A stretch of DNA of 64,000 nt from Alligator mississippiensis (Eukaryota > Chordata > Crocodylia > Alligatoridae): contig NC_081827.1 in assembly GCF_030867095.1 (NCBI RefSeq), positions 216,445,810-216,509,809 on the forward strand, in the 5' to 3' direction. The notes under the pieces were generated by a model. It ran no database searches, was not told where the DNA came from, and saw only the letters and a list, made by a program, of their open reading frames with translations. The stretch's first letter is position 1. Every line of letters starts with the position of its first letter. This document shows, one piece after another, positions 37,802-49,318 of this stretch. The position numbers and the translations under genes are program-made.

Positions 37802-38081
37802 CTCTAAAGCAGCGGTGTCAAACATATGGCCTGTGGGCCACATGTGGCATAGCGGTCAGACTGGGGTGTGTGCACTGTAGCATTGCCCACACTGGACAGA
37901 TTGAGCCATGCTGGAGCCAGCGGGCATGGCTGGTTCAGTCTGCATGCTGCATACAGTGCAAGGCCCAGAGCAGGGCTGGGCTGTACCAAACACTGCAGAT
38001 GCTACATGCAGTACAGGAAATTGGTTTCCATTCAGCCTCCAGACTGGCCCAGTGAAACTCATCATGAGTTTGATACTAAAG
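37802..38081. mobile_element. hAT-like MITE, first of a tandem pair
   Basis: Starts at 37810 with CAGCGGTGTCAAAC and runs to the partial inverted end GAGTTTGA at 38073. The target copies are CTCTAAAG (37802-37809) and TACTAAAG (38074-38081). The last few bases of the right terminus appear lost. The phrase ATGGCCTGTGGGCCACATG is an internal palindrome. Confidence 0.6.
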
Positions 38082-38306
38082 CGGAGGTTTCCAAATGTTT
38101 TCTTGTTGCGTACCCTCTTCCACATTTTTCAGCTTCCTGTATACCCCTACCAGCATACCTCTTATATTTTAACCCCTTAAATGCCAATTATTATTATAAT
38201 GAAAATTAAATCTGCTGTTTATACTATTTCTCCTGCATACCCCCCAAAGATGTTGTGTGTACCCCAGGGGTACACATATCACAGTTTGGAAACCCCTGCT
38301 GTAAAG
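38074..38306. mobile_element. hAT-like MITE, second of a tandem pair
   Basis: Starts at 38082 (CGGAGGTTTCCAAATG) and ends at 38298 (CAGTTTGGAAACCCCTG), inverted to each other. It contains TGTACCCCAGGGGTACACAT. It is flanked by TACTAAAG (38074-38081), shared with the preceding element, and CTGTAAAG (38299-38306). Confidence 0.65.
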
Positions 38307-39715
38307 CTTTTTGAGATGTGTACATCGGAGGGGCAAGTGCGGTCGTCCAGTTGCACACCCCCTTTGCTGCTGGTTTGCTGTTGGATGCATGTGCAGTGAC
38401 CTCACTGTGCATGCTTAATGAGCTCTTGTCCACCATTGTACTCCCCTTTTCATTATCCTAGATCTGCTGCTGTATGCATCCATCAGGAAATTCCCTCATT
38501 GTGACGTTAACTCAAGTAAACTGATAGCATTTATTTAAATACCTCTAAAACTTCTGTTTCATGATACATATGCTCTCAATTGTACTATGCAAGTGCTTTA
38601 AGGATATAGAATCCTGATGACAATCACATTTCTGCTTTTACTTTGTACTGCTAATAGCCATGGATACATACTGGGATGCAGTTAAATTTATTCTAAAAAT
38701 AGTGTGATGATAGTTTTAAACCATCAGTGCCTTCACCCTATGATTAATTTTTGAATCTGAAAAAACAGGTCATAAAATTTTAACAAACTATGTTGGCATA
38801 TTTTTCTAAACTGAAAATGTTCATAAAAATTACCTCTATTTTAAGTTTTTAGTAGTTTTAATTTTTTAAAATATATTTATCTGTGTTTTCAATTCTTTTC
38901 TTTTCTCATTTCCTTTCCTTTTTCTCCTATTTTACACCAGTTCTTTACTTTCCACTGGCAGCCTCTCTTTCCCACCTCCAGGCTTAGGAGAGGGGACATT
39001 GCTCGCAGCCTTCTTTTCCAGATGAAGTACTCTTGGCAAAATTTTCTGAAATCCTTCCAAGTCCTGGAAGAGGAGGTAATAACAAGGGCCAAAGGAGGAA
39101 CTGCATACAGAATACTAGTGGTGGGCTACACTGTCACTTAACACGTTCAGCAGCTCTGATTTGTTGTCTTTCCCTAGGAAGTGGCAGAATGGGAAAAAAA
39201 GTATTTAAAATGCAAGGTTTTACCCCAAAGACTGGGGTTTATAGTGAGATCCAAAAACTCTTGGGTTGCTTTTCAGTAATGAACTTCCATGCTCCTAGGA
39301 AGATGAAGAACTACTGGGAAGAAAACTAAGAAGAATAATATAGGGTAGATATAATATTAGGACTGGTCAGTTTGAATTAGAGCAGTTACTGAGTAGCAGG
39401 GCCCTAACTGGGGAGATACCTCTTCAACTTTTCCATCTTCCACATCACATTTCAGGCTACCCAGGCAATGCAAACAATACTATTAGGCTGCTCCAGGTCT
39501 AACAACCCCATAATCTGCTTCCCAACTCATAGCAATTTCCCAGATTCATTTAAGTAACGCCCCAGGCTTCCTGCCAACTAACTATCCTCTCAATGCCCCC
39601 AGTTGCTGATTCTGTCAAATGCAAGTTTTTCTCTGATCAGGCAAGTCTTGTAGGGTTAGATGTAGTAGCTGTGATAGTCCAGAAACTATGCAAGAGTCAA
39701 TGATTGCTTAAGATA
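38307..39715. other. No gene seen
   Basis: Mostly AT-rich. No recognisable exon or mobile element. Confidence 0.5.
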
Positions 39716-40640
39716 TTATATTTTATGGGACCAACTGCATAGTTGGGATAGAGTTAGACAAGCTTTCAAATGCAAAACATTTCTCTTCAGGTCTGAAGAG
39801 TAAAAGCTAACACAGCATAGTTAAAACCAGTGGGAGAAAGAGGTAGAGAAATTTCCAGGGGTAGCAGACAAACAGTTAGCAGAAGGAAAGAAACTAATTA
39901 CTGGGCCTATCAAAAGGGAGGAGAGTCATTATCACTTTTAACATTATCTCTTTTAACAAGCTTTAATTCAAGTGCCCCCGCCACCATTTTGAAGTGCAAG
40001 GATGCTGATACACAAGACACTGCAGAGCTTTATTTAGAGTGGCTCCAAGAGCCTCCACCCCTGGAGCATGTGTAGAAGTGCCCTTAGTGTCTATCTAACT
40101 TATACATTTTTTTCCCCAAGTTTACCTTGTAAAGGTGTTAGGTAGATTTCCCTTGAGTGAGGTCAGAGTGGACATGATTGTTCTCTGAGAAATGTGCTCC
40201 TAATGGTGTATGTGTGTCTCTGTCCTTCATATTTTTTCAGTGAGTGTTCATTCTGGTGCATAGATACAATTTGTTTCATTCATGTAGTTGCCATGAGTGT
40301 ATTTGGTGCATTGGATCAGGTGTATCGCATTTTAGGAAAGCCATGTATAGGAGCCATAGAGTCTAATGATTTTGTTATGCAGGGTGTTGATTATAGTCAT
40401 AGTGGAGATATGGTGACAGGTTAAGCATTTCTAGCTAAGGCAAGCCAATGTCCAACTTGATGTCTGTTGGACAATGGGGTTGGCTTCTGATGATGAATTT
40501 GGCAAGGTTAGGGTGTTGTTTGAAAGCGAGAAGTAGAGGAGCTGAGAATATTTCTTTCAGATCTTTGTCAAGTTTAGGCTGTAGCTGTTTGACAATTTTT
40601 CTGGTTGGTTCCAGCGAGGGGTGGTAGAAGACCACCAGGG
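39716..40640 (-). mobile_element. Degraded Penelope-like retroelement (3' part)
   Basis: The minus-strand frame 40635-40435 reads FYHPSLEPTRKIVKQLQPKL, continuing through KEIFSAPLLLAFKQHPNL and AKFIIRSQ. This resembles the 'HPSL...LAF+...NL+..+++RS' region that lies between reverse transcriptase and the GIY-YIG endonuclease in Penelope-like elements and some other retroelements. Downstream on the minus strand, without an open frame, are a likely remnant (40430-40100) and the tail block at 39716-39800 shared with 28380-28510. All coding is broken. Family assignment is from recognition only. Confidence 0.5.
39956..40085. mobile_element. Fold-back MITE, partial copy 3
   Basis: CAAGCTTTAATTCAAGTGCC followed by GCCACCATTTTGAAGTGCAAGG and ATGCTGATACACAAGACACT matches the right arm of the MITE at 14689-14750. 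The segment ends near GCATGTGTAGAAGTGCCC. Only the right half is present. It lies inside the retroelement remnant. Confidence 0.6.
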
Positions 40641-41663
40641 GTGTTCAGGGAAATCTTACGGGGGAAATGAGTCACTTGTGATTAGTAAGAAACATAACAC
40701 TACTATATCTGTCAAACTGGACATTTTTTAGGTTTTGATGTTAGCAGCATCCCTTCAAGTTTCCTGGTGACATGATTATTGTTGGAGATGGCTCTTCCCA
40801 CTCACCAACTGAGAGAAGCAAGTATCAGGGCACTGTAGAGATAACTGACCCACCAACATCATGGCATCATGGGCAAGCTTAATATTATCTGTGTCCTTTT
40901 CAATATTACTCCAGGGTATGGAGGCAACCCAGCTCCATATTTACTTACTGTTTCCCAGCCATAGTTATGCTCCAGTAAAAGAACTCCTCAGGTCTTAAGT
41001 TAACTTTACATTAAATTATGAGGTATCAGTGTTATTTTAAAAAAATCAAGAGCAAAGAGTCTCACTCTTTTTCTGTTTGTGTTTAGCTAAAAGGCTGTTC
41101 TATGGTTTGCTGGGGCAAGTCTGCTTTTTTGATTGTTTAAGAATATTAGTACTGAATTCTATTTTGAATACCCAATAGGGTATCCCAGCTTTAACTGAAC
41201 GAGAGCACACAGTGCTTTTCTGAAAAGATCTCAAGTACAGCTTTACTCCACTGCAGTCATTTGATGTTGAAGAGTACTTGCAAGAAAAAATAAGCAATGC
41301 ATTGTGGAGCTGCCTGATAACAGTCCAGCAATTCTCCCCTATTAAATGTCATTGCAAGGTGGAGCAAACACCTTGTGGTTTATGTCACTAATGTATTCTC
41401 TCTGCTTTATATAGGATGTATTTATTGCAGTCACCATAGACCTGAATCTGTACTCAGCTTTTAAAATTAGGAATAACTCTACTGATTTAAACCAATATAA
41501 CTGGGAAAAGAAACAGACTCTTTAATTTTTAATCAAAAGCAAAACAGAACATTTATGGTTTGATACAGATAAATGAAGTGCTATAAAAGTATATTATGCA
41601 ACATTCTTTAGTAAGCTAAACAATAGTCCACATATTCCTATGGGTGAAGAACAAATAGTTCCT
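40641..41663. other. No gene seen
   Basis: Unremarkable AT-rich sequence; may include further body of the retroelement to its left. Confidence 0.45.
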
Positions 41664-42199
41664 GTAGTAGCTAGGGTCAGGAGGGACCTGAACAGATCAC
41701 CTAGCCTGACCCCCTGCCACAGGCAGGAATGAATGCTGGGTTCACAAGACCCCAGACAGGTGATCATCCAACCTCCTCTTGAATTTGCGCAAGGTAGGGG
41801 TGAGGACCACTTCCCTGGGAAGTTGGTTCCAGAGTTTGGCTATCCTAACTGTAAAATATTGCCTTCTGATCTCTAACCTAAACCTATTCTCCATCAGCTT
41901 ATTACCATTGTTCCTTGTCACTCCAGGTGGTGCTGGGGAGAAAAGAGCTCTGCCTATTTGCTGTTGATCTCCCCTGATGAGTTTGTAGGCAGCCACCAGG
42001 TCCCCCCTCAGCCTCCTCTTGCTGAGGCTGAACAGGTTCAGGTCCTTCAGTCTCTCCTCATAGGCCCTGCCCTGCTGCCCTCTCAGCAAGTGGGTGGCCC
42101 TCTTCTGAACCCTCTCCAGGCTGGCAACATCCCTTTTGAAATACAGCACCCAGTACTGGACACGGTACTCCAACTGCGGCCTGACCAAATCAAGCATAG
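41664..42199 (-). mobile_element. CR1 LINE, 3'-terminal fragment
   Basis: The minus-strand open frame 42197-41742 encodes the extreme C-terminus of CR1 ORF2: VRPQLEYRVQYW, LERVQKRATHLLRG, NLFSLSKRRLRGDLVAAYKL and FTVRIAKLWNQLPREVV. The 3' untranslated part runs to about 41664. The ~150-codon frame is uninterrupted, but the element is strongly 5'-truncated. An A/T-rich tract follows at 42205-42225. Confidence 0.9.
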
Positions 42200-42765
42200 G
42201 CTGATTTTTTATTTTTTTTTTAGTTTTAGAATAACCACAGAACTAACTTTGGCTATCCCTGATAAGGGATATTTGTATTTTTATGGAGAGTCCACATAAA
42301 CACAAAGGAAAAATTTCATGATAGTTACAGGCCTTGTAGGGCTGACTTGAATAGTGTGCTTACTATGCAGTATAGATGACTGGTGAACTAGGGTTGTTGG
42401 TTGTAGCCATGTTGGTCTAAGGACATAGGCAGACAAGGTGCTTTAGGTAAATGTGATATTTTAATTAGATCTTTTATTTAGTTGTTCTAATAAAAGATAT
42501 CACATTTACTTAAAAAACCTTGTCTGGTGAAACAACCATCTTCTACTTATACGAGGCCTAGAACTCAGCTTCACAAAACAAATCTTGACTCCATAAGATA
42601 ATTATTTTTAAAAATGGTTGATCATGTCATGTTTTCTATTTCTTCCAATATGTCATCTGGTTTGCAAGGCTGACATTTATATTTTCTTCCTGTGGCTTAG
42701 AGGGAATAAGGTCACAATATAAAAGATGTCTCCCTGATTTCTGAACTTGGTCTAAGGCATGCCTA
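42200..42765. other. No gene; inverted retroposon-tail patch
   Basis: 42395-42535 contains TTGTAGCCATGTTGGTCTAA, GGCAGACAAGGTGCTTTAGG and then its near inverse (TAATAAAAGATATCACATTT, ACCTTGTCTGG). The two halves form an imperfect inverted repeat, probably head-to-head tails of the retroelement seen at 28380 and 39716. Confidence 0.5.
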
Positions 42766-44290
42766 ATGGCTAAGTACAGATATTCAAAAAGCCTGAGCCT
42801 GAACTGATTCATTCTTTGTAGAGTAGGCTAACTGGCTTATCTTGAACTGATTTACAAGTGACTAGACATTCACTTTTGATTCTGGAAATGAAGCTACATG
42901 CCTGCAGTGGCTCAGGCTAGAAGCTGGAGGGTGCTAGAGCAAGCCCTCCCTTCCTTTCAGTAGCAGCCACAAGGCTGGAGGGAAGGTGAGCTGGGGTTGG
43001 TGTGGCCAGGCCTTGGCAGGTCTGTGAGTATGACTGGGGAGAGGTTTAAACCTCCACCCTGGCCTGCAGGACCCCCAGCCAGGGTGTGCCTGGAAGGGAA
43101 AGGGGGAAGCAGCTCACCCCCCATCTCTCCTCTCTGACCAGCACGGGAACCCCAGTCAGAGTCTGCCTAAACTCTCCCCGCCCCCAGCCATTCGCACACC
43201 GGGAGACATACCTGGAGCCAGTCCAGGCAATGCCTCAAGTGGAGGGGGAAAAGGGGGGAGAATTAACCCCACATCTTCCTTCTCTCCCACTAGTATGGGG
43301 ACCTTAGCTGGGATCTGCCCTGCTTTCTCCCCTTCCCTCCCCACCCCCTGCTAGCTGGTCACATAGTGTGGGTGTGGCTGGCCCGGGCAGCTGCTGCCCG
43401 AGCCAGCTCTGGCCACATCCCCTGCCATGCAAGTAGCCAGTGGTGGGGAAAGCTGTGCAAACCCTGGCTGGGGTCCCCATACCAGTGGGAGAAAGAGAAG
43501 ATGTAGCAGTTTAATCTCCTTCCCTGCCCCCTCCACCTGAGGTGCTGCCTGGGCCAGATCCATCCATTCCCCGCCCCCCCCCCCCCCCCCGCTGTGCAAG
43601 TAGCCAGTGGGGGAGAAAGCCAGACAGACCCTGGCTGGGGTCCCCATGCCAGTGGGAGAGAAGGGAGATGGGGGGTTTAATCCCCTCCCTCCCCCCCTTC
43701 ACCTGAGGCTGCTGCCCACGTGGGCTCTGGTCATGCTCCCCACCACTAGAGTGGTGAGCAGAGGGGAAAGCTGGGCAGACCCTGGCTGGGGTCCCATGTG
43801 GGTGGGAGAAAGGAGGCGGGTGGGCTTAATCACCCTTCCTCCCCCTGGTCCACACCCCCTCCCCCTCCACTCCAGCATGGAAAAGTCAGTCAGGGGCTGC
43901 TCTGCCCCTGCCAGGCAGACAAGGCTGTGCCAGCTGGGTTTCCCAGGCCTACCCCCTTGTCAGTCAGCCCTCACTGCTCCAGTTAGGGAGCAGAGGGGCA
44001 GGGCCAACCCTGCTCTGCTCAAGCAGACAGCACAGCCCAGCACAGCCCAGCCCATCCCAGGGCTGCAAAGCATGCTAGGATGCTAGGGGACTGTGATTTA
44101 ACTTGAACCAGTAAGGGGTCTGGGACAGAAGTTCCATAAACCAGTTTGACCTAAATCACTTAAGTCTGATACTACATTTAACCAGGTTTATCGTAAACCA
44201 GTTTCAGTCATTTTGAATCTGGTTTATGTGGTCTAAACTTTTGTTCTGTTACAGGTTTAAACCAGTTTCTGATCACTTAAACCACATGTG
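42766..44290. repeat. Unclassified interspersed repeat, copy 3 of 3
   Basis: Begins CTAAGTACAGATATTCAAAA and carries the GGCTCAGGCTAGAAGCTGG block (42910). A long GC-rich interior (43000-44060) holds several diverged ~130-bp tandem units with phrases such as CCCTGGCTGGGGTCCCCAT, and a poly-C run at 43571-43590. The right part (44093-44285) repeats TGATTTAACTTGAACCAG and AAACCAGTTT motifs, ending abruptly where CR1 sequence begins. Frames in the interior are repeat translations. Confidence 0.7.
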
Positions 44291-44299
44291 GGTGTGGCT

Positions 44300-44645
44300 G
44301 GAGATGGCACTAAGATGTGGGGAGAAGTGGGCATGCTAGAAGAGAAGGACAGGCTATAACTAGATCTGGACAGGTTACAGAGGTGGGCGGATGAGAATAG
44401 GATGGGTTTTAATACTGACAAGTGCAAGGTATTGCACCTGGGGAGGAAGAACCAGAAGCATACCTACAGGCTGGGGAACTCGCTTCTTGTCAACACAGAG
44501 GAAGAAGAGATCTTGTAGTCACTATTGATTCCAAGATGAACATGGGCCGCCAATGTGGGGATGCGGTCAGGAAGGCTAACCACACCTTGTCATGCATCCA
44601 TAGATGCATCATGAGCAGGTCCAAGGAGGTGACCCTTAATTTAAG
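44300..44645 (+). mobile_element. CR1 LINE internal fragment
   Basis: Translates to a piece of the reverse transcriptase after the catalytic box: DENRMGFNTDKCKVLHLGRK, HTYRLGNS and, after a frame break, DSKMNMGRQCGDAVRKANHT and LSCIHRCIMSRSKEV. Both ends are missing, including the usual 3' tail, so this is a deletion remnant. Confidence 0.8.
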
Positions 44646-46449
44646 GTATCTTTGTTTCCTTCTAATTGCAAACTTAAACATGATTGTAAGGTGCTTTAAC
44701 TATGGTAGTGTTTTGTAATAAGTGCTGAATATCCAGCAAATAGATCCAGTATAGGCAGTGTCCCACCAAAGAGCTTCAGTTTTTCAGAGAGCACCTCTAA
44801 GTGTGAGCATGTTGTATATTCTCCAGAACACACAGAATTTCTCTATGGAGCAGTAGCATAGAGCAGGCTAATTTATCTCATAAGACTACTTCTTTAGGCC
44901 TAAATTTTGTACCTGCAATTTTGTTTCCACACTGCAAACTACAGGGTGGACAATGTGCTTGATCAGTGTATTTAACCACATGCAAATGATCTAGTACAGG
45001 CAAGCCCTTAGTCTTAGATCCATATTGGAATCATGTTGAGAGTAATATCAAAAGAACAGTATCTGACAGATTCTCCTCATCTCCTAGAATTATGTAGGAG
45101 CCGCTCACAAGTCAGCAGATAGAACTGACTTCCAGAAAGTACAAAGTTGACCTTGAACCAATATATAAAGCTGAAAGCATCCCTTTATCAACCCATTAAT
45201 AGTACTTAATTTGTAAATCCTTTCATGAGAATTAAATTTCCCTTCCCTTCACATTCTTAGCACTGTATAGAGTCTTACAGTGATATGACACGTCATTCTA
45301 TTCCTATCTATACCACTTTTGGCTCAGAGTATGGCACTGGATAAGGCAGCTACCTTTGGTGCTTCAATTGCGTTTCTGTGAAATGGGCATAAGAATATGC
45401 ATTTTATCCCATGTGAATGTTGTAAGGATTAATTAGCTAATACTTATTAAGTGTTTTTTAAAACTGTTAAACTATTATAACAATTTTATGTTAACTCTTA
45501 TTTTAAGTGTTTAACAAGAAATTGTGCAACTAATAATAGTTAAGTAACATCCTGTTAGATTTGTGCTATAGTAATATGTGTAAATACCTTTTACAGGTAA
45601 ATGAATCATTTTGTTTTATTTTGGGGTAACTGTTGTCTTCTAGGTTATGAGTGACTTGAAGTTGGGAGGTTGATTCCTTTCCTTGTCCTGCTACTTACTT
45701 GATGGTGAATCTTAGCAAATCACTGCTCTAGTCCCATTTAGAAAAATGCTTACCTCCTGTTGTGTAAAGCTCTTTAAGATCTACTGATAAAAAGCCTCAT
45801 ATGAATTCAGAATATTAATGCTATTTTGACTACTTTCCAAAATGGTAGATTGTATAAGTTTTAGGAGATCTGATATGTTAATTTTTTCTAAAAGTGAAAA
45901 ACATAATTGCATCTTAGAGTAAGGGCAAAGTAAAGGGCAAGGTTTAAATTCTGCTTACTGCAATAGTCTTTTCTTGCTTAAATCTTCCCTTAGTGATCAG
46001 TTTTATGCTGCTGGAAGGGAAAAGGAAAGGGAAGGATTGAATGCAGCCACTTAGGAAAAGCTTTCTGAAATTCAAAGAGAAATACATTAGTTAATGTAGC
46101 AGACATTTATTTTGTGTTGCTTTCTTGTTTAATATCTCTGTTAATATTTTATATTTTCTTTGATTTGACCTAGTTTTTGTTTTTTATTCAAGAAAAAAAA
46201 GGGAACTAATTTTCCTACCTCCCAAAATATGGCATGTCTCTATAGAGAAGAGTGCAATAAGAATGCAAATGAACAAATATATTTAAAAATGTATATAATA
46301 TTCCCACAGTATTCCTCTTTCCAGTGTCACTTGTGGAGAAGTGTACATAAAAGTAGTTTCATCCCTTGGTATGTAATGCTAGCAGTTTTGTTTAGGTCTA
46401 GGCCTAGTGGTGTCCAAATTCATATTTAGTGATTCTACAAGAGAAGACA
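44646..46449. other. AT-rich DNA, no gene seen
   Basis: No recognisable exon or repeat. Confidence 0.5.
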
Positions 46450-46770
46450 TCAGTAGGCACATCTACCCTTGTTCATTTACTGAAATTACTGTGCAGTACA
46501 GGCATGCATCTATACATGCACGTACATACTGCACAGTAAATATGGTGACTTATGCTGACTTGAGTGCAAATTTATGCCTGCATTATGCAGGTATCAAATT
46601 ATACCCAATTAGGTACTGCACAGTAATGCACGTGTAGATACCTTACTGCGTAGTAACACTGAGTGTGTGGACTGACTTCAGGACTTATTTTAATCCCAAG
46701 TCAGTCCACACACAGTGTTAATGTGTTTCAATGCCTGCACATGTAAACATGTGCCTATTTGTAGGCACCA
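46450..46770. mobile_element. Fold-back MITE-like segment with strong hairpin
   Basis: 46454-46645 is an imperfect inverted repeat (GGCACATCTACCC...ACTGTGCAGTAC against GTACTGCACAGTAATGCACG then GTAGATACC). Next comes a hairpin with arms 46655-46678 and 46698-46720 (AACACTGAGTGTGTGGACTG and its complement) around a 19-bp loop. The right border is near CATGTGCCTATTTG. The TIR phrase resembles that of the element at 51309. Confidence 0.55.
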
Positions 46771-49002
46771 GCCTATTTGTAATATTATACAAACATAAAG
46801 GCATAACAAGTTACATAACCGAATTCTCAACATTGCTTTAAAAAGAAATTAATTGAATCAAGTGGGAAGTTTGCATATATATTTTAGCCATAGATGCCTA
46901 TCAAGGACTTTGAGCACTTGCTCTTTTTAAGTCCCTCATTTACATTTTGATGTTCACCTTTAGCAGTAATACATTGTCATGTAATTTTTGAGGAATAGAA
47001 TAATATTCCTTTAAATAGCTTGTAAGTCTTCTAGTACTCACTGTTCCCATATTCCAGAAGCCAACCAGAGCCGCAGTGTGTACATGTAGCTAGGACCTTA
47101 TAGAAGCTGTGTGTTCCTTCAAAGTGTTTGTTGTAAGAAGAGCTAAATAAGCAATTCTTTAAAAAAAAACACAGTGAAAAAAGGACAGGCATAGTGACCT
47201 TCTTTTCAAGTAATTACTTGGTCTTGGTTTCAGTTTCAGTATCTTTTCTACTTTCTGATCAATTCTTAATAGCTGATCAGTATGTTTCATCTCTATCTTT
47301 GGGGGTGCATCATTGATCCCAAAATTTCCTGACATTGCCTTTTCACATGTTTTATTCAGTGACTTTGTATTAATCCCCTCTTGTCTAGGCACAAAGCTCA
47401 AAGATACAATTTTGAGGAAATGTTATTCTTGATTGTCTTTTTGTCTAAATCTAAACTAACTGAATCAAATCTGATTGGTAACATGTCCTAAATAAAAATT
47501 CACTATTCATTTTGAGTGCAGTGATACTGAAGATAATATTGTGATTAATTATTGAGAAAAATTAAGACATCACTTTCTTAAAGGAAAATTACAGATAACC
47601 AGGCAGATATGGATATTTTTTAAAGATACAGTATGGATTGCTTTTAAGTTTGCTTGTAAGGAAAACAACTAAACATGCTGTCTTTGTAACCTAAATAAAG
47701 GACATGGTGTACCTAGATTTCCTCCACCTTCACATTCAGGTCCTGCAGGCTTGACTTAACCTTTCACCCTTCAGATTATAGGTTCCATTCCTGGAGCAGA
47801 AAGAGGACATTACAGTCTTGCAACATTTTTATTGATGTTCCTTCCCATAGTGCCTTTCTTTCTAATTCTTTATACTGTACATTAACCTGTGTTCTCCATT
47901 CTTTCTGCCATTGTTTCTGCTTCTGTTTTACATCACATTTTTAACTCATGTTTTCTCAGCTTCATTCTGCAACCTATGCTTTATTGTCACCTTTGCTTAT
48001 CTGTCTCCCTTCTGACCATCGCTTCCTTTCTCATTTCTCTGCCATTCCTTATCTCTTGCTTCTTTCAAAATTTATTAGATCTGGCACTGATTCTTAAACC
48101 CCCCATCACAAGCTGGCTAGTTATTTCTCAGAGAACAGTCTACCAATGGGTAATGATTGCAGACATCCCTTTGCATTCTGATAGGAGGGATATATTCTAC
48201 TGCCTGCCCAAATGCAGTTAAACAATGTGCCTGTTACAAGAAAAAAAATCATTCACCAGCATAAAAGATGCGGGATCTGCAGTTTTATTGTACAGTCATT
48301 TTGCCTATTGCCATGTTTATTTTTAAGCTCCATACTGTGTATATTAAAATCATTTAAAATTCTTCAATTATAAATGTCTATTGAATAAAGCACCAGCACA
48401 CATAACGATCACATAAATGACAGAAACTATTGCTTTTATTAATTAGAATAACTATAAATAGTCTTAGGAAACATTTATTTTGATAATTAAAATGTTGATC
48501 TCTTCCACAATAATGCAGACACTTTTATTTGTCCAAGTCACGATTCTGCAGAATTTAGGTGCAAGTGATCTTGTTGAAGTCAAATGAGAATTTGTATGAG
48601 TAAAGATGGATACATTCAGCGCTTTATTGTTAACAATATGTTCCCAGAGGATTCTACTCTCTCTTAAATAATTAATAAAATATCAGTTGCAATAAAAGAT
48701 TCCTTGGTTATACTCAAATAACACACTTTTACTTATTAAGAGCAAAAAAAAAGATGAAATTTCTAGCATAGAGAATTATTTCAACGTTTATGATTGGTAA
48801 AGTAAGAATCATATTGGTGCATTTTAAAAAGCTCAGATTTCCTATTTAAATTCTCAGTGTGAATGTATTTAAATTATGTTCAATATTTTATATGTGAATG
48901 TTCACACACAAGCATAAACTAAAGAGGTACCAAATACATGCTATTTCTTTCTTCTTTGATTGTTCTAAAGTGTTTGTGTCCTCTTTTTCTCTTTTCTTTT
49001 AG
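46771..49002. other. Upstream of first SCN1A coding exon; no exon seen
   Basis: AT-rich. A minus-strand frame at 47401-47159 has a hydrophilic, Lys-rich, unrecognised translation. No promoter can be assigned: in vertebrates SCN1A transcription starts at non-coding exons far upstream, and I cannot recognise those here. Confidence 0.45.
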
Positions 49003-49318
49003 CATTTTCTTATGCAGGAGAATAAATGATAATTAAAATGTGCAGGATGAAAAGATGGAGCCAGTGCTTGTACCACCAGGACCTGACAGCTTCCACTACT
49101 TCACTAGAGAGTCTCTTGCAGCTATTGAACAACGCATTGCTGCAGAAAAGGCTAAACAGTCCAAGCAAGATCGTAAAGACGACAACGATGAAAATGGCCC
49201 AAAGCACAACAGTGACTTGGAGGCAGGAAAGTCACTCCCATTTATTTATGGAGACATACCTCCAGGAATGGTGTCCGAGCCCTTGGAGGACCTGGACCCA
49301 TACTACATCAATAAAAAA
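49003..49318 (+). CDS. SCN1A: SCN1A coding exon 1 (5'UTR end + cytoplasmic N-terminus)
   Basis: The acceptor is a pyrimidine tract ending TTTTAG at 49002 and the donor is AAA|GTAAGT at 49319. Translation starts at ATG 49055 (A at -3, G at +4: good context) and gives 88 codons: [20 protein letters not shown], a charged Lys/Asp/Glu-rich middle, then [17 protein letters not shown] and [15 protein letters not shown]. This is the conserved cytoplasmic N-terminal segment of Nav1 channels, which contributes to trafficking and calmodulin-type interactions in this family. It ends in phase 0. Three in-frame upstream ATGs (49026, 49038, 49047) lie just before the start in another frame. An in-frame upstream GTG at 49040 is not taken as the start. 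Compared with mammals, the start is one residue shorter around Pro-3, and residues such as His-52 differ. Confidence 0.92.

Noticed and set aside
43086..44086. Frames up to 159 codons in GC-rich DNA
   Set aside because: Translations of diverged tandem units in the third copy of the interspersed repeat.
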